A DNA stretch of 64,000 bases from Sulfolobus islandicus Y.N.15.51 (GCF_000022485.1 NC_012623.1:2010501-2074500), one strand, 5' to 3'. Positions 8,302 through 16,913 are shown, counted from the first letter of the stretch. Notes: a model not told the origin generated them from the letters alone. Program-made: numbers and translations.

Positions 8302-9509
8302 CTTCCTTTAGCCACCTCCAATAGTACTCTTCCTAACGCTTTTATTGAATCCAATAAATCTTTAACGTAAACGAACTCATCTGTAGAATGTGCTAACTCA
8401 ATCCTACCCGGACCGTAATTAATACTCTTTATCCCCTCACTTACGGTAAACCTAATATCGAAAGTCCCTGCAGATAAAACAACATTGGGATCAACTCCCC
8501 TAACCTCCCTTATAGCCTTTCTCAGAGCATCTATTAGTCTCCCATCCTCACTTACTACAGTATCGACAGCGTAAAACTCATCGTAATCAAACTTAACGCC
8601 AGTCTCACTACTCACATCCCTTAACAACCGTAAAATGCTCTCCCTAACCTCATTAATCCTCTCCTCTGGGATTAATCTCCTAACTATACTGAACTCACAA
8701 TAGTCTGCTACAGTGTTAACCCACGTACCACACTTAACAGTACCAACTAATATTGACGGTTTCTTACCAGCCTCTGGTACAATGTTGTACTTTGAGGTAA
8801 TGTTGGATAAAGACGAGTAAAGTCTTTCAATCATAATCGCTACAGCCTTGACTGCGTCAATTCCTAATTGAGGAAAACCTCCATGACTTTTCTTCCCATA
8901 TATTTTAACCACAGCCCAGATTGCACCCCTATGACCATTGCAAATGTTATCTGGTCCAGTAGGTTCTGTGAATATTACGTAATCTGCGTTTTTCTTGTAG
9001 ATTTCCCTTAAACAATAAGTACCAGCATTTTTATTGCCTACAGTCTCCTCATCTGGGACAATGGTCTGGATGATTTTCACGTTAGAGGGGAGTAGTTTAG
9101 CTCTCTTCAACATTTCAACAGCGTAAATTTGCGCAACTATTCCAGACTTCATGTCAGAAGCTCCTCTTCCGTAAACCTTGCCATCTTTTTCAATCCCCTC
9201 ATAAGGGTTAATACTCCATCCCTCACCGGCGGGAACAACATCGTAATGTCCATTAAACGCAATCCTTACGTTGCCATTACCCAAATAACCTACTAGATTT
9301 GGTCTATTGCCATTTCCGAACTTGACAAACTCTTTATTACCCTCAATAATTTCCGTTTTATACCCAAACTCTTCTAATTTATCCCTCAACACGCTAATTA
9401 TCTTATCGTAATTTAAGCCTGGAGGATTCTCAGTTGGGATCCTTATTAACTGCTTTAAGAACTCCACAATTTCATCCTTAGAGGCTTCAACGATCTCATC
9501 TAATATCAT
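8298..9509 (-). CDS. M20 family amidohydrolase (ArgE/DapE-like)
   Basis: Two-zinc cytoplasmic hydrolase of the acetylornithine deacetylase / succinyl-diaminopimelate desuccinylase family, cleaving N-acyl amino acids or small peptides. Metal ligands and catalytic residues are present. RIAFNGHYDVVP supplies His and catalytic Asp (about residue 92). GRGASDMKSG holds the bridging Asp. PDEETVG holds the general-base Glu pair. IFTEPTG and ELAHSTDEFV hold the remaining ligands. The lid domain (NGHRGAIWAVVKIYGKKSH) interrupts as usual. Length 403 aa is normal. It is divergent from the transporter-peptidase-dehydrogenase operon, with 187 bases between starts, suggesting shared control and a shared pathway. 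The substrate is unknown; lysine or arginine biosynthesis genes are not near, which favours a catabolic use. Confidence 0.85.
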   Translation of the reverse strand: MILDEIVEASKDEIVEFLKQLIRIPTENPPGLNYDKIISVLRDKLEEFGYKTEIIEGNKEFVKFGNGNRPNLVGYLGNGNVRIAFNGHYDVVPAGEGWSINPYEGIEKDGKVYGRGASDMKSGIVAQIYAVEMLKRAKLLPSNVKIIQTIVPDEETVGNKNAGTYCLREIYKKNADYVIFTEPTGPDNICNGHRGAIWAVVKIYGKKSHGGFPQLGIDAVKAVAIMIERLYSSLSNITSKYNIVPEAGKKPSILVGTVKCGTWVNTVADYCEFSIVRRLIPEERINEVRESILRLLRDVSSETGVKFDYDEFYAVDTVVSEDGRLIDALRKAIREVRGVDPNVVLSAGTFDIRFTVSEGIKSINYGPGRIELAHSTDEFVYVKDLLDSIKALGRVLLEVAKGS

Positions 9510-9696
9510 ATGTCTATATAAAAGGCAAGGATATATTTAAACTATGTTAAGTGCTTTCTCCTATTCACTTCGCAGTGTACGAGATGAGGGATAAAATGGA
9601 GATATTCCTTCATAAGTTATAGAAAGTGTTTCCTTCTGGATATAGGAAATTCGACTACCCTATAAGTTAAATATAAGTTAAGCAATAAAATTATTA

Positions 9697-10989
9697 ATGG
9701 TTTATGGCTTAAATAAACAACAATGGTTGGCAATATTCTCTACTTGGCTAGGATGGTTAATGGACGGATACACTAGTATAGCCTACGCATTAGTTGGAGT
9801 TATAATATCAAAAATATTTTTCCCCTCCTCAATTGGAATTTTAGGTCTCATAGCTACTTTTGGAGGATTCGCAGTTGGTGCATTAGCAAGGCCAATAGGA
9901 TCTCTAGTGTTTGGAAACTATATAGGGGATAAGATGGGTAGAAGAAATATGCTAGTTATAACTATCTTAGGATTTTCGTTGTTGGCTTCTTCAAAATCGC
10001 TCTTACCGTCATATGAGGCTGTAGGTATTTTAGCGCCGATACTCCTATACGTCATATTATTTGCGGAGGGAATGTTTGCCGGGGCCGAATATGGAGGTGG
10101 AACAACACTGGCTCTAGAGTCTGTTCCAGCAGAGAGGAGAGCATTCATAGGCTCATTTGTGCAAAGTGGTTTCGGAACGGGATATTTCATCATCTCTCTA
10201 GTTTATTCTTTGTTATATAGCATTTATGGGAGTAGCGGTTTCCAGCAAATAGGTTGGAGAGTACTCTTTGCTACTTGTATAATTCCAGGGTTAATAACAT
10301 TAATTATTAGGAGGATAACTGACGAAAGTCCAATATTTAAGGAAATGGAAAGTAAAAGAGAAGTAGCAAAAATACCGATTAAGAACCTCTTTGCGTCATC
10401 CTACTCATCAGTGCTAATCGGACTAATGATAACCAGCGGGTTATTGTACATTAATACTGCTACATTCTCTTTCTATCCCTCAGTTTTAACACTCGAAAAT
10501 ATCCCAGGATCGTTAGTGGGTATAAGCGTTGCTATAATCAACCTAATATCGTTATTTGGAGTGTGGATAGGTGGGTTTATAGCGGATAAGATTAAGAGGG
10601 GAAGAAAGTTCCCAATGCTATTGTATTCAATAATCTTCGTAGCCCTAATATATCCAATACTTTATCTAGGACTCTCAAAAAGCTTCTCTTTGGCAACATC
10701 AGTGTTCAGTATACAAGCCTTCTTGGAAGCGATGATATTCTCAACACTACCAGCGTTTCTTGCAGAGCAATTCAGTAAAAAGTACAGGACTACTGGAGTG
10801 GGTTTTACGTATAATGGAGGAGCTATAGCCGGGGGATTTGCAATTTCAGCAATATTTGCTTTATCAACATCCCTAGGATTACTTTACGCTTGGTTCCTTA
10901 ACATGATCATAGCAGGGATAATAATGATAATTGGCATAGTCCTTGCGAAAGAGACTTATAGTGGAAAACAAGACCCTATCATGGAGTGA
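9697..10989 (+). CDS. MFS transporter (metabolite/H+ symporter type)
   Basis: A 430-residue polytopic membrane protein of the major facilitator superfamily, about 12 hydrophobic segments. The signature loop between helices 2 and 3 is visible (FGNYIGDKMGRRNMLV), and again in the second half (GGFIADKIKRGRKFPML). The pattern AEGMFAGAEYGGGTTLALES resembles the RG-x-GGE region of the sialate/proline/sugar-acid symporter subgroup. It probably imports an organic acid or amide substrate using the large inward proton gradient of an acidophile. A TATA-like ttaaatataa lies about 25 bases before the ATG, so the mRNA is probably leaderless. It overlaps or abuts the peptidase gene, forming an operon. Confidence 0.88.
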   Translation: MVYGLNKQQWLAIFSTWLGWLMDGYTSIAYALVGVIISKIFFPSSIGILGLIATFGGFAVGALARPIGSLVFGNYIGDKMGRRNMLVITILGFSLLASSKSLLPSYEAVGILAPILLYVILFAEGMFAGAEYGGGTTLALESVPAERRAFIGSFVQSGFGTGYFIISLVYSLLYSIYGSSGFQQIGWRVLFATCIIPGLITLIIRRITDESPIFKEMESKREVAKIPIKNLFASSYSSVLIGLMITSGLLYINTATFSFYPSVLTLENIPGSLVGISVAIINLISLFGVWIGGFIADKIKRGRKFPMLLYSIIFVALIYPILYLGLSKSFSLATSVFSIQAFLEAMIFSTLPAFLAEQFSKKYRTTGVGFTYNGGAIAGGFAISAIFALSTSLGLLYAWFLNMIIAGIIMIIGIVLAKETYSGKQDPIME

Positions 10990-11003
10990 GGTGTTTTATT
11001 GAA

Positions 11004-11855
11004 ATGAGAATAGGAATAGAGGGAATTAACGTTGGAGGGTACACAGACGAAAAGGCAAAATCTGGAGCGACGGTAATATTAGTTGAAGAACAAAACAATA
11101 CTGTAGGGATTTCACAGAGGGGAGGATCACCAGCAACAATAGGGACCGACTTGTTAAGGCCTAGACATAGGGGAAATCAAACAGTTAACGCCATAGTATT
11201 AACTGGAAGGAGTGTCTTTGGACTTAGAGTAGTAGATGCGGTAATTACTAAGTTATTTGAATTGAAAATAGGATATAAAATAGGAGAGGATCTGAGAATA
11301 CCCATCGTTGCCTCGGCTTCAATATTCGACTTTTACGACAACACAATATTACCAACATCAGAATGGGGATATAGGGCTATGGAAAACCTCTCAAAGGAGA
11401 TACCAATAGGAAAGCATTGGGCAGGGAGAGGTGCAACGGTAGGGAAATTGAAAGGGATTAAGTACGCTAAACCATCTGGTCAAGGCTATTACGAAATAGA
11501 AAATGATAATCTGAGCGTGGGAGTAATTTCAGTAGTAAATAGCATAGGCAATATATACGACGAAAGTGGAAGACTAGTAGCGGGAGAGGAAAGTGAGGAG
11601 TTTATCGTAAACAATGTATTGGGAACTACATTGGGAGTTGTAATAACTAACGCTAAGTTAACAAATTCAGACGCTTGCAGGGTTGCTAGTAGTGCAGAAA
11701 ACGGTTTTGCCTCTGTGATTAGGCCTTATAATTTATCCTTAGATGGAGATACTGTATTCACTATTTCCACTAACCAAATTGAAACGTCAGTAGATAAAGT
11801 AATCTTTTTAGCCTACGAAGCTTCTAGAAAATCTGTGCTTTCAATATTTAGGTGA
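11004..11855 (+). CDS. P1 family peptidase (DmpA/S58, N-terminal nucleophile)
   Basis: Members are self-processing aminopeptidases/amidases (DmpA, BapA), releasing N-terminal D/L- or beta-amino acids. The N-terminus (MRIGIEGINVGGYTDEKAKS) and GATVILVEE match the family start. VLTGRSVFGLRVVDAV and GRGATVGKLKGIKYAK are family blocks. GTTLGVVITNAKLT contains the Gly-Thr autocleavage point whose Thr becomes the nucleophile. An upstream in-frame GTG at 10986 overlaps the transporter stop. The ATG at 11004 is preferred because gaggtg precedes it at ribosome-site distance and it fits the family N-terminus. It sits between transporter and dehydrogenase, so it probably hydrolyses the imported compound. 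Confidence 0.82.
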   Translation: MRIGIEGINVGGYTDEKAKSGATVILVEEQNNTVGISQRGGSPATIGTDLLRPRHRGNQTVNAIVLTGRSVFGLRVVDAVITKLFELKIGYKIGEDLRIPIVASASIFDFYDNTILPTSEWGYRAMENLSKEIPIGKHWAGRGATVGKLKGIKYAKPSGQGYYEIENDNLSVGVISVVNSIGNIYDESGRLVAGEESEEFIVNNVLGTTLGVVITNAKLTNSDACRVASSAENGFASVIRPYNLSLDGDTVFTISTNQIETSVDKVIFLAYEASRKSVLSIFR

Positions 11856-11861
11856 GGAAAA

Positions 11862-12620
11862 ATGAGCTCAGAACTCTTTTCACTAAAAGGAAAAGGTGCA
11901 GTTGTAATAGGAGCTGGGAGTGGAATAGGAAAGGCAATAGCGGAACTATTCAACAACTTAGGAGGAAAGGTTATGGCAAGTGATATGAAAGGATTAGAGG
12001 AATTAAGTAAGATAGTGAATACGTTTAGGGCGGATATAACTAACGTTAATGAGGTAAGAGATCTTGTTAAGTTTAGCCTGGAAAAATTAGGTGAAATAAA
12101 CGCTCTATACGTAACTCCATCAATTAACGTTAGGAAAAGGATAGAGAATTACACCTATGAAGAATTCGATAAGGTTGTAAACTTGAACCTTAAGGGCACA
12201 TTCATAGTGTTAAAGGAATTCCTTCCGGTAATGAAGAAGATTGGAGGTAGCGTTGTCTTATTCTCGTCAATAAGAGGTAAAGTTACAGAGCCCGGCCAAT
12301 CTGCATATGCTGCAACTAAGGCTGCTATAGAACAGTTAGCTAAAACTGCAGCTGCTGAGTATGGAAAATACGGTATAAGGGTTAATGTAATTGCTCCGGG
12401 TATTGTTGATACTCCATTTACTCAACAAATAAAGAATGATCCAGAATGGTATAGGGCTTACACGGAAAAGACGATATTAAAGAGATGGGCCACGCCAATG
12501 GAGATTGCCAGTGTCGCAGTATTTTTAGCTATGCCCGCTTCATCTTACATCACTGGTACGGTAATCTACGTAGATGGAGGATGGACTGCAATAGATGGGA
12601 GATATGAACCAAATGTCTGA
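11862..12620 (+). CDS. Short-chain dehydrogenase/reductase (SDR)
   Basis: NAD(P)-dependent oxidoreductase of the classical SDR fold, 252 aa. The cofactor loop is VVIGAGSGIGKAIAEL. A single Asp after the second strand (ASDMKG) suggests NAD preference. The catalytic Ser-Tyr-Lys are in LFSSIRGK and SAYAATKAAIEQ. The C-terminus SYITGTVIYVDGGW is typical. The usual NNAG motif after strand 4 is replaced by VTPSINV, which is uncommon but tolerated in some members. The start is preceded by gtgaggaaaa, a ribosome site 6 bases after the peptidase stop, so it is the last strong member of the operon. It probably oxidises an alcohol released by the hydrolases. The substrate is unknown. Confidence 0.9.
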   Translation: MSSELFSLKGKGAVVIGAGSGIGKAIAELFNNLGGKVMASDMKGLEELSKIVNTFRADITNVNEVRDLVKFSLEKLGEINALYVTPSINVRKRIENYTYEEFDKVVNLNLKGTFIVLKEFLPVMKKIGGSVVLFSSIRGKVTEPGQSAYAATKAAIEQLAKTAAAEYGKYGIRVNVIAPGIVDTPFTQQIKNDPEWYRAYTEKTILKRWATPMEIASVAVFLAMPASSYITGTVIYVDGGWTAIDGRYEPNV

Positions 12621-12625
12621 ACTTT

Positions 12626-12910
12626 ATGCATGCTTTCCTTCTCTCCATTTATTTTAGAGTATATAGTAATTATATAGAAATAAAGGATAAAAAGGGAAAT
12701 GACATAATAGTAACTAAAGGAGATTTTAATATTTGTTACAATTATATTAGTAGGGCCTTTTCCCCCCCCTTTTCAATAATATTTACTCTAAATAGATCCG
12801 ATGAAGGAAATCATAAAATAGAATTGAGAAACATAGGTCAAGAAGATATTAAAAAACTAAACAAGATTTTATCCGGGAATTTAGGAATAACATTACAACT
12901 TTGCGATTAA
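12626..12910 (+). CDS. Hypothetical protein, 94 aa
   Basis: Begins 5 bases after the dehydrogenase stop on the same strand, so it may be a read-through member of the operon. The sequence shows alternating hydrophobic/polar strands (RVYSNYIEIKDKKGNDIIVT, FSIIFTLNR, HKIELRNIG) suggesting a small beta-rich domain ending in a helix (EDIKKLNKIL). It has no signal peptide, membrane helix or metal motif. Composition is more A/T-rich than the operon genes, so it could be a later insertion. I do not recognise it. It may be spurious. Confidence 0.45.
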   Translation: MHAFLLSIYFRVYSNYIEIKDKKGNDIIVTKGDFNICYNYISRAFSPPFSIIFTLNRSDEGNHKIELRNIGQEDIKKLNKILSGNLGITLQLCD

Positions 12911-13130
12911 GAATATTTTAAAAATATCATATATGTGTATAATATGCTGGCCTATATGATAGTGTCTGCACTAAGTACAATGATTAGTACTTAGTATATT
13001 GAAATATAAAATTTATAGCTTAATAACTACACTATGTAAATGATTAATTGTTTATAAATTAAAGCTTAAGCATTAATAACTTAAAAGTATAATTCCAGCA
13101 TATTGTAATTTATAACTTAACCCTTAATAC

Positions 13131-13523
13131 TCATATAAATATTACTTCATTCATTCCTTTAAATATTTCATCTCCAGTAACTATTTTTGCAGTATATTTT
13201 CTACTTATTGCTAAAAGTACACTATCTGTTAAACTAGGTTTGCTCTTTCCCTCACTTTTAGCCTTACTTAGTAATTCAATGTAAGCCATTGCTCCTTCAA
13301 CACTTAACTCTGAGTTAATGCAAAGAATTACGCTATTTTCCTCCATGAATTTCAATCTTTCTATAACAGCTTTTTCATCAATTCCTTCTCTAATGTATTT
13401 TCTACCTATTTCAGCTAATACTAAATCCGGTGTTAATATTTCATCGGCTGAGGAAAGAATTTCGAAAACTTTCTTTCCCTTATCACTTCCTAAAAAGAAC
13501 TCTATCCAAGCATAACTATCCAT
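13131..13523 (-). CDS. vapC: VapC toxin (PIN-domain ribonuclease)
   Basis: The toxin of a type II toxin-antitoxin pair. PIN domains cut RNA with a Mg/Mn cluster held by acidic residues. Visible are Asp in VMDSYAWIEFF (start), Glu in LAEIGRKY, Asp in SLTDSVLLAISRKY, and Asp in IVTGDEIF near the end. The frame is open seven codons further upstream, but the ATG at 13521-13523 overlaps the vapB stop (AATGGATAG), the usual coupled start. Length 130 aa is normal for VapC. All catalytic positions are intact, so it should be active. Confidence 0.88.
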   Translation of the reverse strand: MDSYAWIEFFLGSDKGKKVFEILSSADEILTPDLVLAEIGRKYIREGIDEKAVIERLKFMEENSVILCINSELSVEGAMAYIELLSKAKSEGKSKPSLTDSVLLAISRKYTAKIVTGDEIFKGMNEVIFI

Positions 13524-13728
13524 TACGAGCCTCAATTCTATCATCTTTGCTAAAGGGAGTTATTCTCCCTTTGTCTACGCCAAATAATCTCCTTAACTTC
13601 TCCTCTCTGTACAATTTTATTAAATAAGCAATAGTCTCATCCATTGATGAGAAATTGTTCTCTTCTTTAAGTTTTTTAAGCATATTGAGAGTATTTTCAC
13701 TTACCTTTATTGTAACTTTCTCTTGCAT
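13516..13728 (-). CDS. vapB: VapB antitoxin (ribbon-helix-helix)
   Basis: A 70-residue protein whose first half fits a ribbon-helix-helix DNA-binding fold: strand VTIKVSENTLN, helix MLKKLKEENN, then SSMDETIAYLIKLYRE. The C-terminal half (RLFGVDKGRITPFSKDDR) would wrap the toxin. It is the first gene of the pair, overlaps vapC by 8 bases, and would repress its own promoter. A TATA-like element lies about 25 bases upstream. Confidence 0.85.
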   Translation of the reverse strand: MQEKVTIKVSENTLNMLKKLKEENNFSSMDETIAYLIKLYREEKLRRLFGVDKGRITPFSKDDRIEARNG

Positions 13729-13747
13729 GTGTATACTTTCTACTTTC

Positions 13748-13762
13748 CACTTAAAAGTTTTC
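13748..13762 (-). promoter_or_regulatory. vapBC promoter (BRE/TATA)
   Basis: On the minus strand gaaaacttttaagtgg forms a BRE plus TATA box centred about 25 bases before the vapB ATG. This predicts a leaderless transcript and places the box where VapB autorepression would act. Confidence 0.4.
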
Positions 13763-13848
13763 TTAAATATTAGTGTTTTTACAATAGTCTAAATAAGATA
13801 TCTAACATTATATACAACTTTTATAACTTCTAGGAAGAAGAGGAAAAT

Positions 13849-14247
13849 ATGAAAGAAGTATTAAAAATTTGCAAAAAGCGAAGGTATTTATGTTATAGAC
13901 GTAATAATTAGTGCTGTATCAAAAAAGGATCATTTCCAAGAGCATAAAGATAAGGTTAGGTTTAGGTAGAAAGTATTTCACAGAATATGAGGATTATATA
14001 AAGAAAGGCGATCCTATTCACGCGTCTGGAAAAGCATAAAAATTGCTGAAGAAGTAGTTAAAAGCCCTTTACGGAAAAGTTCAACCTAGAAGAGTATAAG
14101 AAAGCGTTAATTGAAGGCAGGTGGTATATGAATTAGCTAGTTAGAGTACTAAGCAAACTTTCAAAGAGCTTAGGAAATTGGATAATGAACGGTTGGGATG
14201 CAGGATATACTCTTCATGTACGGGGATTTCATGAGACTAACACCTAA
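13849..14247 (+). pseudogene. PaREP1-family gene, frameshifted
   Basis: Pieces in three frames line up with the PaREP1 family of Crenarchaeota (small helical, HEPN-related proteins). IYVIDVIISAVSKKD comes first, then LGRKYFTEYEDYIKKGDPI with HASGKA and KIAEEVVK. EEYKKA-like and GRWY segments follow, then LGNWIMNGWDAGYTLHVRGF at the end. At least three frameshifts or stops interrupt it, so it cannot make a full product. It starts near the ATG at 13849 and ends at 14247. It directly precedes repeat debris and a MITE, which fits a decaying accessory zone. Confidence 0.6.
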
Positions 14248-14262
14248 CCGCCCTGGAAGGGT

Positions 14263-14300
14263 GATGGTTCCCCTCAAGAGGGCTCATCGTTCCCCTCATC
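14263..14300 (+). repeat. Short direct repeat with hairpin, possible IS end
   Basis: atggttcccctca (from 14264) and atcgttcccctca (from 14286) are near-identical 13-mers separated by a perfect ccctc-aa-gaggg hairpin. The cluster is G/C-rich against an A/T-rich background. It resembles the hairpin-rich 3' ends of IS200/IS605 elements, but no transposase gene is attached. A related gagggct/attcatc block occurs inverted near 15385. Confidence 0.3.
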
Positions 14301-14331
14301 GATTCGGGACTACATCTCTCTCCTCCTACGG

Positions 14332-14384
14332 GCGTTCAGTAATAAATCTTTCGCTCAAACTTCAAGCATAGTGCCTATATAGGA
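14332..14384 (+). repeat. Repeat unit R (copy 1), IS110 3'-end-like
   Basis: gcgttcagtaataaatcttt then cgctcaaacttcaagcatagtg recurs at 19590 with few changes and more loosely at 22532, where it directly follows the 3' end of an IS110-type transposase fragment. It is therefore probably a left-over IS110-type terminus. It abuts the MITE at 14385. Confidence 0.45.
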
Positions 14385-14510
14385 GATAGTGTCGCCATTT
14401 AGGTATAAATTTACACTTTAACGTAAAAAGCGTCTCTGAGAATCTGAACTAGACTGTACTCTATTGGAGAATTTCCTTTTAATAAATGATAGCTAAATGA
14501 CTAAAACTAT
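14385..14510 (+). repeat. MITE copy A (IS1-type terminal repeats)
   Basis: Begins gatagtgtcgccatttagg and ends with an imperfect inverted counterpart (agctaaatgactaaaactat). The interior ctttaacgtaaaaagcgtct, ctgagaatctgaactagact is shared with copy B at 19656. Its terminal sequence matches the ends of the IS1-family element at 54738-55507 (gatagtgtcgccatt), so it is a non-autonomous relative. Confidence 0.55.
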
Positions 14511-14573
14511 AATTTTTTCCTCCTAACTCGTATGGGAAAATAATTATCTATAAGGGAAATACAAATTAAACCA

Positions 14574-15347
14574 ATGATAAAGTCGTTTAAAATGTTCAAA
14601 GTAGGAGATCATGGTGAGGTTCCAGGGGCTGAGGTCTATTGGATGAGGGATTTCGACAAGTGGTATAGATTATATTTTTATTCATTTCTTTTAGAGAGTG
14701 ATGACGGATACGTGTTAATAAACACTGGGCTACCCGATGATTTATCCTTAAGGAATGAATTCCTAAGGAACTGGGCTAAAAGTGATAGATGTAAATTTAC
14801 TGTAAGAGAGGAGGAGAAAATAGAGAACATTTTAAGAAGGTTAAATCTAAATACTGACGATATATCCCACATTATAATTACGCCATTTCAAGATTACACA
14901 ATAGGTAGACTTCACTTATTTAAAAGAGCATTTATATACTTCTCTAAAATCGGCTGGTATCACGACGTGGTAAATCCTTCTCCTTCACCATTTCTAAATA
15001 GGGATATTTACTTCCCTAAACATATAAGAAATTACATTTTCGAGGAAGCTTGGAATAGGATTAGATTAGTTGAGGATGAGGAAGTCATTAAGGGAGTAGA
15101 AATTAAATGGTCTGGTTGTCATCATAGAAGTTCAATGGTAGTTAAATTCTTTTACAATGGTAAAAGGATTTGTATTAGTGACTCAGCATTTTTAATGGGA
15201 AATTTCGAGCAAAATATACCAATTGGAATAGCTGAGGACATATATGAGTGCTTAAGAACTTATGATTACATGAGGAGAGAGTGTAATATTGTAATCCCAG
15301 CTTATGATCCAGAGAATTTGAACAGATTTAAGGAATTTACAAAATAG
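14574..15347 (+). CDS. Metallo-beta-lactamase-fold protein with degenerate metal site
   Basis: Overall layout matches MBL-fold lactonases: strand pair ending in YVLINTGLPDD, then ISHIIITPFQDYTIG where active enzymes have THLHxDHxG, then KWSGCHHRSSM where GHTPG is expected, RICISDSAF and VIPAYDPE. Only the Asp of the first motif and the Asp of ISDSA are retained. The canonical His ligands are largely replaced (Pro-Phe-Gln, Cys-His-His). It either binds metal in an unusual way or has lost hydrolytic activity. Length 257 aa is normal for the family. It stands alone between a MITE and an IS element, which suggests acquisition. Possible former role: lactone or thioester hydrolysis. Confidence 0.65.
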   Translation: MIKSFKMFKVGDHGEVPGAEVYWMRDFDKWYRLYFYSFLLESDDGYVLINTGLPDDLSLRNEFLRNWAKSDRCKFTVREEEKIENILRRLNLNTDDISHIIITPFQDYTIGRLHLFKRAFIYFSKIGWYHDVVNPSPSPFLNRDIYFPKHIRNYIFEEAWNRIRLVEDEEVIKGVEIKWSGCHHRSSMVVKFFYNGKRICISDSAFLMGNFEQNIPIGIAEDIYECLRTYDYMRRECNIVIPAYDPENLNRFKEFTK

Positions 15348-15539
15348 GTTAAGGGAACGGAAAGCCTCGCCAGTGGAGATGAATAGCCCTCTTATATTTA
15401 AATATTAGTTATTCTAAATTTCTTTTAGTGATGCTAACGACGCCTCTCCTCAGCTCGATTGAGGGCTTAATGGGACTGTGGGAGGAGCTGCTACCATCTC
15501 TGTTTAAGGGACTAGACGTTATGGATGATAGTCCCCTCC
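15348..15539. other. Intergenic repeat debris
   Basis: G/C-rich stretches (agcctcgccagtggagatga, cctctcctcagctcgattga, gtgggaggagctgctaccat) alternate with A/T-rich ones. They look like insertion-sequence ends, but no gene or complete inverted repeat could be assigned. Confidence 0.3.
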
Positions 15540-15560
15540 TCTTTTCCGGTAGACCCAAAA

Positions 15561-16534
15561 TCACCTCCTTAAAAATAAATCTATAGTGTAAATAAGTGTT
15601 TTAATTATATTAAATGTAAAATTCTCTGGATTGAATAAATCAGGAAATAAAAGAATTAATAATAATCTAAACTCCTCTCTCCCCACCTCCCCCTTGAATA
15701 TGGTATATAAGGAGTAGAGTACAAGGGCCAGCACGAAGATCAACGTGCGAAAAACAAACTTAGTAGAACCAGTAAATGGAAGAAAAGCCTTAATGTTCCT
15801 ATAAGAGGTCTCTATGGGACCTCTTACCTTATTATACAAATCCAACACTTCCCTCTTGGATAGGTCTAGGTTAGTAGCCCTAGCAAAATAAACAACACTC
15901 TTTCTCCTCACTTTTTCCTTGCTGTACACGAGAAGCCTGAACTTGACCTGCTCATCCCTCCTATGCCTCTTACTATTAGTTGTGTAATCCCCGTCAAACT
16001 CCTCATACACCTTAACATCCCCAACAGGCACAGCAACTATATACTTAAACTGTGAAATGAAATTGAGCACATCAACTGTGTAGAAACCAGCGTCAAGAGT
16101 TATCAACCTTATCTTGAATCCCATTGCCATTACTTGCTCCACAAGAACCTTCACTATCTCGTCCTTAGTCATACCGTTCACTTGCGGAATAAAGGCAAGT
16201 AAAAGCACTTTCCCCTTATACTTGGTTGTTGCGTAGTTCCACGAGTTTCCTTTTTCAGAGCTCCCTTTCACTGGTTTCCCATACCACGTCTTGGTTGTCC
16301 AGTCTATTGAAAGATCATCTCCTTTACCCCCTTTAATATCTCCAAGGATATTTTCCTAGCTCTTTCCAATAGCTTTTCAATCACTTCCATCCCTTGTTTC
16401 TCTACGTAATTCCTCACGGTCTGTGGGGATACGTCATACGCTCTGGACTTGTTCTCTACAGAGTCGTTCCACAAACACGCGGGGATGAGAGTTTTCGCTA
16501 CCTTCTCTACCTTTTCCCCTTGGAAGTTCAACAT
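15561..16534 (-). pseudogene. DDE transposase, frameshifted
   Basis: Two minus-strand frames join into one transposase of about 320 aa. The N-terminal part (76 aa, EKVEKVAKTLIPACLWNDS, DVSPQTVRNYVEK helix-turn-helix) ends in GVKEMIFQ and stop. The next frame continues GKGDDLSIDWTTKTWYGKPV. The shift lies near 16310-16330. Catalytic residues are visible: Asp in SIDWTTK, Asp in ITLDAGFYTVDV, and Glu in GPIETSYRNIKAF. The C-terminus is hydrophobic (FRTLIFVLALVLYSLYTIF), usual for this group. It is inactive as read unless frameshifting is programmed. No slippery heptamer was obvious at the junction. Confidence 0.7.
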
Positions 16535-16568
16535 GGAAAGTAATTTATATCCTATTTGTTGAATGTTC

Positions 16569-16631
16569 GGTGAGGGAGACCGGGTGTTACCATCTTCCTA
16601 TCTCACGTGGTAATACTCCATCTCCCTCACC
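16569..16631. repeat. 63-base imperfect palindrome
   Basis: ggtgagggaga (16569-16579) and tctccctcacc (16621-16631) are perfect inverted repeats. Pairing continues inward imperfectly (gtgttacca against tggtaatac), leaving a loop of about 15 bases. It lies between the transposase start and the right end of the IS. It could be a small inserted MITE or a structured leader of the transposase mRNA. Confidence 0.5.
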
Positions 16632-16913
16632 TTAAACCCTTTCTTCAATTGAATTCTTTATACTCTTATAAATTTCTTTATCTTTTATAAATTCGATATT
16701 ATCCTACCAGAAATATTTTTTCTAATATGATTTTGGGTCTGCCGTGAAGGGGAGTAGTTACATCTTCCCATTTTTCTTTCGATTTTCACTACTTTTTTCG
16801 GGTCCATATGCTTAGTTGCAAAAAATCGTATAAAATTTTTCCTAAAATAAGTCTAATATGAGCCTTAATTAAAGGGGTTTCATAAATTTTTATTTCTAAT
16901 CAAGATTTACTCT

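Larger units (their letters stand above)
15540..16750 (-). mobile_element. ISC1217/ISH3-like insertion sequence, degenerate
   Basis: An approximately 1.2 kb element bounded by imperfect inverted ends: ccggtagacccaaaatca at 15546-15563 and tgattttgggtctgccg at 16728-16744. It encodes one DDE transposase on the minus strand whose stop codon lies in the left repeat. The gene carries a frameshift, so the copy is probably dead. Length fits ISC1217, but the family (ISC1217 versus ISH3 members such as ISC1359/ISC1439) needs a database comparison. Confidence 0.6.
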
